Positions 1 to 6,512 of a DNA stretch of 22,403 bases are shown here, piece after piece. The position numbers were made by a program, and so were the translations under genes. The stretch lies in assembly GCA_026967815.1 (NCBI GenBank), contig JAPUUO010000012.1, positions 1 through 22,403 on the forward strand, in the 5' to 3' direction. Each line of letters opens with the position of its first letter. Position 1 is the stretch's first letter. The notes under the pieces are model-generated. The model saw only the letters and a program-made list of their open reading frames with translations. It was not told the DNA's origin and searched no databases. The DNA comes from Candidatus Bathyarchaeota archaeon (GTDB lineage Archaea > Thermoproteota > Bathyarchaeia > Bathyarchaeales > Bathyarchaeaceae).

Positions 1-1
1 T

Positions 2-676
2 CTGAAAGGTAAAGTAGCCTTTTTCGTGACAACCAACTTTCACAAGTTCAGCGAAGCCCGTCGTGTGCTTGCTGAACATGGAATTGTAGCTGCTATGGTG
101 AGAATAGAGGCCATCGAGATTCAAGATGACAACTTAGAGAAAATTGCAAAAGCTAGCGTTCGAGACGCGGTCAAAAAATCTAGATTGCCAGTTTTGGTTG
201 AAGACTCTGGTCTTTTTATAGAGGTATTAAAGGGCTTTCCAGGACCCTACTCTTCTCATGCTTATCGAAGCCTTGGTACAAAAGGAATTCTCAAACTTAT
301 GAAAAGAATCACTGAAAGAAACGCTTACTTCTATTCGGTAGTTGCTTTTTATAGCCCTGAACGAGCTTCTCCTAAGTGTTTTCACGGCAAGGTTGGAGGA
401 AAAATCACTCTGAAAGAACGAGGAAATCAAGGCTTTGGGTTCGATCCAATTTTTGTGACCAAATGTGAAGTTGACAAAACTTTTGCTGAAATGACAACCA
501 CGGAGAAAAACAAGTTTTCGCACAGGGCTCAGGCTTTACGCAAGTTTGCTGGTTGGTATACGTCTACATATAACGAAGGTTTTAAATATGAGCGGGTCTT
601 CGCTCTTAAGAAGTCTACGGAGGACGACGGTTGCCAAAAACTGAAAAGGGAAGGGCCCATTCAATCCGACCTGTAA
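2..676 (+). CDS. XTP/dITP pyrophosphatase (HAM1/RdgB family), 5' end outside window
   Basis: This enzyme hydrolyses non-canonical purine nucleotides (XTP, dITP, ITP) to the monophosphate and pyrophosphate, keeping them out of DNA and RNA. The reading frame is open from base 2, where it reads KVAFFVTTNFHKFSEA, the typical HAM1 N-terminal strand and phosphate-binding segment (family pattern: T-x-N-x-x-K). The GTG at 26 would cut off that first strand, so the true start is probably just upstream of the window. Other family motifs visible are VEDSGLFIE, GFPGPYS, FGFDPIF near 430-450, and SHRAQALRKF near 520-545. The C-terminus runs about 25 residues past the usual family end and overlaps the rpsO start by 46 bp, which suggests translational coupling. 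In many archaea this gene lies between the kae1-bud32 and rpsO genes, so a KEOPS kinase gene could lie upstream; that is inference. Confidence 0.88.
   Translation: MKGKVAFFVTTNFHKFSEARRVLAEHGIVAAMVRIEAIEIQDDNLEKIAKASVRDAVKKSRLPVLVEDSGLFIEVLKGFPGPYSSHAYRSLGTKGILKLMKRITERNAYFYSVVAFYSPERASPKCFHGKVGGKITLKERGNQGFGFDPIFVTKCEVDKTFAEMTTTEKNKFSHRAQALRKFAGWYTSTYNEGFKYERVFALKKSTEDDGCQKLKREGPIQSDL
619..623 (+). promoter_or_regulatory. Ribosome binding site fixing the rpsO TTG start
   Basis: GGAGG lies 7 nt before the TTG at 631, inside the 3' end of the preceding pyrophosphatase gene. It supports TTG as the rpsO start. Confidence 0.7.
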
Positions 677-1071
677 GCAAAAGACCGCCTTCATGGTGTA
701 GGTATACCGCCGAAGAGGTGGAGGCATTAGTGATCAAATCTGCCAAGGAAGGCCATAATCCTAGCAAAATCGGAACGATCCTTCGTGACCAATACGGCAT
801 CCCCCTAATCAAACCCATTATGGGAAAAACGATAACTCAAATCCTGAAGGATGCTGAACTTGTTCCCTCTCTCCCGGAAGACCTCGAAAACTTGTTAAAG
901 AAAGCCCGTCGGCTGTACGTTCATCTTGAAAAGAACAAGAAAGATCTGCACAACAAACGGGCGCTCCAACTTATCGAATCAAAAATCTACAAGCTTTCAC
1001 GATATTGCAAACGGGAAGGCTTACTTCCACCCGATTGGAAATATGAAGCCAAAACAGCCTTCATCAGATAG
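631..1071 (+). CDS. rpsO: 30S ribosomal protein S15 (archaeal S15P/S13e type)
   Basis: Small-subunit ribosomal protein that binds 16S rRNA in the platform. The 146 residues match the long archaeal/eukaryal form: a basic N-terminal extension ending RPVSKRPPSW, then RYTAEEVEALVIKSAKEG, GHNPSKIGTILRDQYGIP, and the C-terminal S15 core with KNKKDLHNKRALQLIESKI and KLSRYCKREGLLPPDWKY. The start is TTG, chosen because GGAGG sits 7 nt upstream and because the N-terminal length then fits the family. It overlaps the upstream pyrophosphatase by 46 bp and is followed after 8 bp by the DHH nuclease gene, an arrangement found in many archaeal genomes. The family call is essentially certain. Confidence 0.96.
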   Translation: MPKTEKGRAHSIRPVSKRPPSWCRYTAEEVEALVIKSAKEGHNPSKIGTILRDQYGIPLIKPIMGKTITQILKDAELVPSLPEDLENLLKKARRLYVHLEKNKKDLHNKRALQLIESKIYKLSRYCKREGLLPPDWKYEAKTAFIR

Positions 1072-1079
1072 GGTTTTTC

Positions 1080-2543
1080 ATGCCTAATGATGCCGTTAGC
1101 AAGGAGCAACTTGACTCTCTTCAAAAAAACGCTAAACAAGCTGCAGATCTGATTCTCGAAACCGTGGAGAATCGCGAGTTTATTCATGTTGTTTCACATT
1201 TGGATGCAGATGGCTTAGCTGGAGCTGGTATAATCGGGAAAGCTCTTACTAGATTAGGCGCGTTTTTTCGCATTCGAATTGAGAGGTGGCTTGATGAAAA
1301 AATCGCAAACAGCATCGCCACAGACAAGCCAGCGTTAATCATTTTTGCAGATCTTGGCAGTGGCAACCTCGACGTATTGAATAGCCAACTTGTTGATAAC
1401 CACTTGATCATACTTGACCATCATCAAACCACAGAAGAGGCTAATCCCGGATTTGTTCACGTTAACCCTCACCTTCACGGAATAGACGGCTCACGGGACC
1501 TCAGCGGCGCTGGAGTAGTGTATCTTGTGGCTAAGGCTCTCAATAAGACCAACTTAGATCTAGCTCAAATTGCAGTTGTAGGGGCGCTTGGAGACATGCA
1601 AGACAAATATGAGTCAAGGGCACTTGGAGGAGTTAACAAAATAATAGTTAAAGACGCGGAAACTGCAGGGAATCTGCAAACTGAAACCGATCTTATGTTT
1701 TTTGGCAGAGAAACCCGCCCTATCCATAAGGCGCTAGCTTATACCACTGTCCCTTTTATTCCAGACATAAGCGGTCAAGAAGACCGAAGCGTGGCTTTTC
1801 TCGCGAGCATAAGGATATCCCCTAAAAAGGGAGACAAATGGCGTGTGCTACGGGATCTTTCGGAAGAGGAGAAGAAGAGGCTATGTTCAGCTTTGGCGGA
1901 TCATTTCGCCTCAAAGGGACTCTCTGGCAATGTTGCGCTGAACTTAGTTGGGCGTGTTTACACTCTGAGCCATGAGGAGCCTTGGACGCCGCTTAGGGAT
2001 GCCCGAGAGTTTTCAGTTTTGCTTAACTCCACCGGACGGATGGGTAGAACCGGTGTGGGGGTATCCATCTGTATGGGAGATAGGGGCGCTGCACTCGAGG
2101 AAGCTGGTAAGGTGCTGGGTGAATATCGGAGAACAATCACGAAATATCTAGGCTGGTTAACTGAGAAACCTGAACGAATAGAAGAGTTAAACAACATCTA
2201 TGTAGCGCATGGCGAAGGGATAATCGACGACAAGATGATTGGAACCATATCATCTCTTCTGTCAACCAACATACCCAAACTTGAGAAACCTCTAGTAGCA
2301 TATTCTGCAATTCAAGGAGAAGAACTCGCAAAATTTTCCGCCAGAACGACAGACCCGCTTGTGAAAAAAGGGTTAAACCTCGGTGAAATCTTGAAGATTG
2401 CGGCTGAAAAATACTCGGGCAGAGGCGGAGGACATAACATCGCAGCTGGAGCTCAAGTGCCGATCAAAAACGTCGATGCATTCATTAAACTTGTAGATAC
2501 ACTTGTCAAGAAACAACTAGAAGGAAAGCCGATTGAAGGCTGA
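1080..2543 (+). CDS. RecJ-like DHH-family nuclease (archaeal GAN/Cdc45-RecJ type)
   Basis: Single-strand nuclease of the DHH phosphoesterase superfamily, homologous to bacterial RecJ and eukaryotic Cdc45. Archaeal members such as GAN of Thermococcus bind GINS and form part of the CMG-like helicase. All metal-binding motifs are present: H40-L-D42-A-D44-G (motif I), D91 in FADLGSGN (II), D113-H-H115 (III) and G171-D172 (IV). The C-terminal DHHA1 domain carries a GGGH motif at 449-452. The 487-residue length suits archaeal GAN-like proteins. Because the catalytic residues are intact, it should be an active nuclease rather than a dead Cdc45-like scaffold. The ATG start lies 8 bp after rpsO, with GGG at 1071-1073 as a possible weak ribosome site. 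Its 3' end overlaps the pcc1 start by 11 bp. Its partners MCM and GINS are encoded elsewhere in this window. Confidence 0.88.
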   Translation: MPNDAVSKEQLDSLQKNAKQAADLILETVENREFIHVVSHLDADGLAGAGIIGKALTRLGAFFRIRIERWLDEKIANSIATDKPALIIFADLGSGNLDVLNSQLVDNHLIILDHHQTTEEANPGFVHVNPHLHGIDGSRDLSGAGVVYLVAKALNKTNLDLAQIAVVGALGDMQDKYESRALGGVNKIIVKDAETAGNLQTETDLMFFGRETRPIHKALAYTTVPFIPDISGQEDRSVAFLASIRISPKKGDKWRVLRDLSEEEKKRLCSALADHFASKGLSGNVALNLVGRVYTLSHEEPWTPLRDAREFSVLLNSTGRMGRTGVGVSICMGDRGAALEEAGKVLGEYRRTITKYLGWLTEKPERIEELNNIYVAHGEGIIDDKMIGTISSLLSTNIPKLEKPLVAYSAIQGEELAKFSARTTDPLVKKGLNLGEILKIAAEKYSGRGGGHNIAAGAQVPIKNVDAFIKLVDTLVKKQLEGKPIEG

Positions 2544-2793
2544 AATCACTCTCACTTATAAGACTGTAAAAGAAGCAGAGGCAGTTGCAAACGCGGTTTC
2601 ACCCGACAACGCCAAGGTTCCACCCGGCTTATCTGTAAGAACAACAAGGCAAGAAAACAAAGTGTTCACTCAAATAGAATGTGAAACGCGGTTGCAAACT
2701 TTCATTTCAACAATAGATGACCTTCTAGCATGCGTTTCCGTTGCTGAAAAAGCCTTTTCCGCTGTGAAAGACGAGAAATTACGAATAATTTAA
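2533..2793 (+). CDS. pcc1: KEOPS complex subunit Pcc1
   Basis: Small dimerisation subunit of KEOPS, which transfers threonylcarbamoyl to A37 of ANN-decoding tRNAs (t6A). The 86-residue length and pattern fit the CTAG/Pcc1 family: an N-terminal strand (KAEITLTYKTVKEAEAVANA), a central PDNAKVPPGLSV segment, a strand with TQIECET, and a C-terminal helix with STIDDLLACVSVAEKAF. The start is TTG within the end of the DHH nuclease gene (11 bp overlap), with AAGGA about 7 nt upstream, so the two are probably translationally coupled. The rpsO-recJ-pcc1 order is recurrent in archaea and backs the assignment of a short, divergent protein. The catalytic subunit Kae1 is not in the window. Confidence 0.82.
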   Translation: MKAEITLTYKTVKEAEAVANAVSPDNAKVPPGLSVRTTRQENKVFTQIECETRLQTFISTIDDLLACVSVAEKAFSAVKDEKLRII

Positions 2794-2865
2794 AGTATCC
2801 TATTTGTAGATTCACTATGTATAGGTTATGTAATCAAGTTTCTTGAAAAACCTAAGGCGTCAAAC

Positions 2866-4152
2866 ATGCTTGACATCAAACTCATTCGAGAACACCCAGA
2901 TATCGTCAAAGAAAACCTGAAAAAGAGAAAAGCCCCCGAAAAACTCCAAATGTTAGACGAACTGCTCGAACACGACAAGAAATGGAGGAAACAACTAACT
3001 TGGCTAAACGAACTTCGACACAAAATGAACATCGCAACAGCCAAGATTGCTGAGTTAAAGAAAGCTGGCAAAGAGACTGCTCGAAAAATCGAGGAAGCAC
3101 GTGAAATTGAACTGCAAATAAAGATAATAGAGAAACGTGTGAATGAAAAGAAGGAAAAAATTGATTACATTCTGATGAGGCTTCCTAATCTTCTTCATGA
3201 GTCGGTGCCTTTTGGCGAAGGCGAAGCGGAAAATGTTCCAATACGAGAATGGGGAGACATACCGAAATTCGATTTTCCGGTGAGGGACCATATTGACTTG
3301 GCTTTTGGCTTGGATATAATGGATGTTGAAAGAGCAGGCAAAGTTTCAGGAGCTAGGTTTTACTACTTGAAGAATGAGGGTGTCTTACTTGACTTGGCGC
3401 TAATTCAATTCGCGCTCGGCGAGTTGGTTAAGAAGGGATACGCTCCAATCGAGCCTCCTTTCATGATGAGGCGAAGACCTTACGAGGGCGTAACAGCCCT
3501 AAGCGATTTTGAAGAAATGCTGTATAAGGTTCAAGATGAAGATCTCTATTTGATAGCCACATCTGAACATCCCATAGCTGCAATGTTTATGGATGAAATT
3601 CTGAACGCCCAAGACCTGCCACTAAAATACGCCGGAATCAGCGCAAACTTCAGAAAAGAGGCTGGCGCCCATGGAAAAGACACACGAGGAATATTTAGAA
3701 CCCACCAATTCAACAAGGTTGAACAGTTCATTTTATGCAAACCTGAAGATTCATGGGAAATGCATGAAGAACTGCTAAGGAATGCAGAGGAACTAGCTCA
3801 AAAACTAGGCTTACCGCATCAAGTTGTTAATGTTTGCACTGGCGATATCGGAACAGTAGCCGCCAAGAAATATGATATTGAAACTTGGATGCCTGCACAA
3901 AACAAATACCGCGAAATAATCTCTTGCAGCAACTGCACAGACTATCAAGCGCGAAGATTAAATATTAGATATAGAGAAAAAAAAGGCGCGCCGACAAAGG
4001 GCTTTGTTCACACGCTTAACTCAACAGCCTTAGCTACGGGCAGAACCATGGTGGCGATTCTTGGAAACTATCAGCAAAAAGACGGCTCGATAATAATTCC
4101 TGAAGTTTTGCGACCATTTATCGGTGGAACCGCTAGAATAAAACCCAAATGA
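2866..4152 (+). CDS. serS: Seryl-tRNA synthetase (class II, common type)
   Basis: Charges tRNA-Ser with serine in the cytoplasm. The 428-residue protein has the N-terminal tRNA-binding coiled coil (about residues 25-105, rich in Lys and Glu, starting MLDIKLIREHPDIVKENLKKR-like). The class II catalytic core follows: motif 2 around F262-R263 (NFRKEAGAHGKDTRGI, then RTHQFNKVEQF) and motif 3 with R393 in ALATGRTMVAILGN, ending IIIPEVLRPFIGG. This is the bacterial/eukaryal-like SerRS, not the rare methanogenic type. The ATG is preceded by a 72-bp spacer with a possible TATA-like element (AATTTAAAG, 2787-2795), so it may have its own promoter. It sits between pcc1 and the S3Ae gene, which are often direct neighbours in other archaea. 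Confidence 0.96.
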   Translation: MLDIKLIREHPDIVKENLKKRKAPEKLQMLDELLEHDKKWRKQLTWLNELRHKMNIATAKIAELKKAGKETARKIEEAREIELQIKIIEKRVNEKKEKIDYILMRLPNLLHESVPFGEGEAENVPIREWGDIPKFDFPVRDHIDLAFGLDIMDVERAGKVSGARFYYLKNEGVLLDLALIQFALGELVKKGYAPIEPPFMMRRRPYEGVTALSDFEEMLYKVQDEDLYLIATSEHPIAAMFMDEILNAQDLPLKYAGISANFRKEAGAHGKDTRGIFRTHQFNKVEQFILCKPEDSWEMHEELLRNAEELAQKLGLPHQVVNVCTGDIGTVAAKKYDIETWMPAQNKYREIISCSNCTDYQARRLNIRYREKKGAPTKGFVHTLNSTALATGRTMVAILGNYQQKDGSIIIPEVLRPFIGGTARIKPK

Positions 4153-4240
4153 GCTATTTGTCAGGTTATCTTCTGGTCTATATTGTACTGAAAGTATCTA
4201 TGTGACAACAAAAAGCTTTCTTGCGTTCATCTGAAATGAT

Positions 4241-4253
4241 AAACCTTTTAATA
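4241..4253 (+). promoter_or_regulatory. Archaeal BRE/TATA promoter of the S3Ae gene
   Basis: AAACCTTTTAATA resembles a purine-rich BRE followed by a TATA box. Transcription would begin about 25 nt downstream, near 4274-4278. That is past the ATG at 4259 and before the Shine-Dalgarno at 4281, which supports the TTG start at 4292. Confidence 0.55.
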
Positions 4254-4280
4254 CTTCTATGCTAACTTCTCCGTCACAAT

Positions 4281-4285
4281 GGAGG
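4281..4285 (+). promoter_or_regulatory. Ribosome binding site fixing the S3Ae TTG start
   Basis: GGAGG is spaced 6 nt from TTG 4292. The alternative ATG at 4259 lies upstream of this site and has no comparable motif. Confidence 0.7.
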
Positions 4286-4291
4286 TTCATC

Positions 4292-4882
4292 TTGTCTTCC
4301 AAAAGGCGTGTACGTGATAAATGGCGAGATAAAGACTGGTATGCAGTGACGTCGCCACCCTATTTCGGCAACACCGAATTAGGCTCGATTCCAACTGATG
4401 ATCCGAATAAACTGATTGGTAGAGTTATGGATGCTACACTTTACGATTTAACCAACGATTTTACCCACCAGTATTTGAAGATGTATTTCCAAGTTCTAAA
4501 GGTGGAAGGCAAAAAAGTGCATACCATCTTTAAGGGACACGAGTACTCTCGAGACTATTTGAGAAGCCTTGTTAGGAGGAGAACAACAACAGTAGATCAG
4601 ATTCTCGATGTCGCAACCAAAGATGGCTATAAACTACGAGTTGCCGTGTGCGCTTTCACTCTGACGCGAACAAAAACCACTCAGGAACGAGTTCTCCGTA
4701 TGATTATGAGACGAATTGTTCAAGAGAAGGCAGCAGTACTGACTTTCGATCAATTTGTTCAAGAAGTAGTGCTTGGAAAAATTGCATCTGATGTTTACAA
4801 TGATACAAAGAAAATTGCGCCCTTGCGTCATGTTGGTATACGAAAGTCTAAATTAGTCGCTCAACCTCCCGCGGCTGGATAA
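4292..4882 (+). CDS. 30S ribosomal protein S3Ae (eS1)
   Basis: Archaeal/eukaryal-specific small-subunit protein eS1, located near the mRNA exit channel. The conserved family opening RRVRDKWRDKDWYAVTSPP is followed by FGNTELGSIPTDDPNKLIG, RVMDATLYDLTNDF, and KVHTIFKGHEYSRDYLRSLVRRRT. The start chosen here is TTG at 4292 (196 residues). A longer frame from ATG 4259 is open, but GGAGG at 4281-4285 and the TATA box at 4241-4253 both point to the TTG, and the family normally has only a few basic residues before RVRDKW. The C-terminal end (residues KLVAQPPAAG) is short and lacks the acidic tail of some homologues. The nucleotidyltransferase gene follows after about 50 bp. Confidence 0.95.
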   Translation: MSSKRRVRDKWRDKDWYAVTSPPYFGNTELGSIPTDDPNKLIGRVMDATLYDLTNDFTHQYLKMYFQVLKVEGKKVHTIFKGHEYSRDYLRSLVRRRTTTVDQILDVATKDGYKLRVAVCAFTLTRTKTTQERVLRMIMRRIVQEKAAVLTFDQFVQEVVLGKIASDVYNDTKKIAPLRHVGIRKSKLVAQPPAAG

Positions 4883-4933
4883 AACCTATTTTAGGATTTG
4901 TACCTACGATTTTCTGAAGGAAGACACTCCCCT

Positions 4934-5557
4934 TTGAAAAATGGGAATTCACGTTACCCATCTTTAAAGAAAAGAGTCGCGCGCGAAGCCGCTCTTCTGC
5001 TTTACACGTCTCAAGAGAAAGAATATAAACAAGCTAAAAAGAGAGCAACAGAAAATTTGGGGGCACGAATACTTCCAAGCAATTCGGATGTGGCAAGAGA
5101 ACTCGATGCAATCGCCGAAGAAAGGGAGGGCGCGTCAAGAAACAAGAGGCTGAATCAAATGCGAAGAGAAGCGCTAAAAATTATGCAGAAACTAAAAAAT
5201 CATAACCCACGACTTGTCGGAAGCCTTTGGCGTGGTACCATCAATAGAAACAGTGACATTGATATCGTCGCTTTTGCTTTCACACCAAACGCTGTTTTAG
5301 CTCAACTTCAAAAAGACAGTTTTTCGATTGCCAAAACCGAAAGAGTATCAGTGACCAAGAAAGGAAGAAAGGAAACGTCTTTTCACATATACCTTATGCT
5401 TCCATCTGGAAACGAGGCAGAGGTTGTTGTTCGGCCACTTGAAAAGATGAACCACCATGAGAAATGTGAGATTTATGGCGACATGGTTACTGGTTTAAGC
5501 GTTCTTCAACTGGCCAAGGTGCTAAAAGAAAATCCTTTGGCAAGATTTATTCCATAG
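4934..5557 (+). CDS. Stand-alone archaeal nucleotidyltransferase (Pol beta superfamily)
   Basis: Predicted nucleotidyltransferase of unknown substrate. The active-site signature is GSLWRG, followed seven residues later by DID (GSLWRGTINRNSDIDI), and a third acidic strand is visible as EAEVVVRP. An N-terminal helical extension (SLKKRVAREAALLLY, then KEYKQAKKRA and LGARILPSN) precedes the catalytic part, and the C-terminus has HEKCEIYGDMVTGLSV and KENPLARFIP. The layout fits a conserved stand-alone archaeal family. It is too short for the archaeal CCA-adding enzyme. The start is uncertain: TTG 4934 has GGAAG 10 nt upstream and suits the family N-terminus, while TTG 4898 gives 12 more residues but has no ribosome site. 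It follows the S3Ae gene closely, which suggests a link to RNA or translation, though no function is established. Confidence 0.82.
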   Translation: MKNGNSRYPSLKKRVAREAALLLYTSQEKEYKQAKKRATENLGARILPSNSDVARELDAIAEEREGASRNKRLNQMRREALKIMQKLKNHNPRLVGSLWRGTINRNSDIDIVAFAFTPNAVLAQLQKDSFSIAKTERVSVTKKGRKETSFHIYLMLPSGNEAEVVVRPLEKMNHHEKCEIYGDMVTGLSVLQLAKVLKENPLARFIP

Positions 5558-5604
5558 GCTTTGACAAGTTGTTTTTGCATTGCCGTAAACTACTCTCTGA
5601 GGTT

Positions 5605-5621
5605 CAATTGTTAAATAATTG
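5605..5621 (+). promoter_or_regulatory. Palindromic AT-rich element, possible promoter of the 5693 gene
   Basis: CAATT and AATTG flank a 7-nt core containing TTAAATA, giving a perfect 5-bp inverted repeat around a TATA-like core. A second TATA-like string (GATATAATT) lies at 5632-5640. One of the two probably drives the downstream small gene; which one cannot be told from sequence. Confidence 0.35.
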
Positions 5622-5692
5622 TTGTCTAACAGATATAATTGGATGCGCTCTGAATAAATCTGGTTACTGCTTGAACTTCACGCCTACGGAGC

Positions 5693-6049
5693 ATGCAGAG
5701 AAACATGGAGATTGACAAAAAAGTGCTCAAGAAAATGTTTCCAAACTTAGCCAAAGAAATAGAAGAAACGCAGCAACGAGTTGGAATTTCCTCGGTTCGC
5801 TCCGAAGTTAAAGATGCTGAAAAAGCCTCCTCCAAGAGGTTCGCTAATTACATCCCAGACGTAGTTGACTTTATTCGCCGTTGCGACAACGAGCAACAGG
5901 CTGATGAAATAATCGGTTATCTAGAAAAGCGCAAAGAAATCGGTCCTGAGTATGCAAAGAGGCTAAGAAAGCAAGTTAAAGAAAAAGGCATACGAAGTTT
6001 CGGACCTAAAAAAGAAGAAGGCTATTATTCAAAACGCGGACTAGTTTGA
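5693..6049 (+). CDS. Conserved archaeal small protein of unknown function (DUF2095-like)
   Basis: 118-residue soluble, highly charged protein of unknown function. It is mostly helical by composition: an N-terminal LKKMFPNLAKEIEE segment, a central NYIPDVVDFIRRCDNEQQA block, then IIGYLEKRKEIGPEYAKRL, and a conserved-looking basic tail KGIRSFGPKKEEGYY. This pattern resembles the archaeal DUF2095 family as I remember it; that assignment is from memory. No membrane segment, signal peptide or metal-binding cysteine cluster is visible. The start is ATG 5693; ATG 5705 (MEIDKK) is equally plausible and may be nearer the family start. No clear Shine-Dalgarno decides between them. It stands alone, with a 135-bp spacer before it and a 460-bp gene-poor region after it. 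Confidence 0.7.
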   Translation: MQRNMEIDKKVLKKMFPNLAKEIEETQQRVGISSVRSEVKDAEKASSKRFANYIPDVVDFIRRCDNEQQADEIIGYLEKRKEIGPEYAKRLRKQVKEKGIRSFGPKKEEGYYSKRGLV

Positions 6050-6211
6050 AGGTATTAGATGCGAATTAATCACCTTTAGCACTACACTTGAAGAAATATT
6101 AAACAAACCCCATGGAAAAAAAGTTTTATCAGTTTCCCACCGAATAGATAAAATGGCAAGAATGCCATAAACCTCACACTTCTCTTTCAAGATTAAACAG
6201 AACCATCATAA

Positions 6212-6452
6212 ATGTTTCACATGTATCACTATAAAATTTACATCCGAAATCTTCAAAGCTCAAGTTCTGTTCCCCATTTTACTATTCAAACACACGCTGA
6301 AGCAATATTTAGGGACGCAACAGAGGAGTTCACGGTCCACGTCACAAGAACAAAAGACGAAAAGGGTACTTGAGGTGGGCTTCCAATACAAATGCGAAAA
6401 AGATGGCCTTCTATGCTTTAGAAAGCAAAAAAAGCGTATGTGGAAAAACTAA
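6212..6452 (+). pseudogene. Decayed C-terminal fragment of an archaeal tyrosine recombinase (integrase)
   Basis: The 460-bp gap 6050-6512 has no intact gene, but two adjacent frames carry the C-terminal end of an archaeal phage-type integrase. Frame one (6212-6373) reads MYHYKIYIRNL, like the YHKTKDI segment near the active site, then TIQTHAEAIFRDATEEFTV, where intact proteins have an I-Y-T motif with the nucleophilic Tyr; here Gln stands in its place. After a one-base shift at the AAAAGGG run (about 6361-6366), frame two continues VLEVGFQYKCEKDGLLCFRK and stops at 6452, matching the usual EAGFEYV...LFRKRK tail. Remnants may extend upstream to about 6175. No core motifs, insertion-site repeats or neighbouring mobile genes were seen. 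The remaining part of the gap, 6053-6170, shows nothing recognisable. Confidence 0.6.
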
Positions 6453-6471
6453 CGGTTATAAGGATAAACCG

Positions 6472-6480
6472 CATTAAATA
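6472..6480 (+). promoter_or_regulatory. TATA box of the ribophorin-like gene
   Basis: CATTAAATA preceded by ATAAACCG (BRE-like) lies about 37 nt before the GTG at 6513. Transcription would begin near 6500-6503, giving a leader of only about 10 nt. This fits the lack of a Shine-Dalgarno motif at that gene. Confidence 0.5.
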
Positions 6481-6512
6481 CGCAAGCAAATTTCGGATGA
6501 TTACGCTTCAAT

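Noticed and set aside
4153..4240. Possible tRNA or small RNA in the serS to S3Ae spacer
   Set aside because: No cloverleaf-type stems or conserved tRNA box B sequence could be found.
4898..4933. Longer N-terminus of the nucleotidyltransferase from TTG 4898
   Set aside because: No ribosome site precedes it, and the extra residues do not look like the family start; kept only as an alternative.
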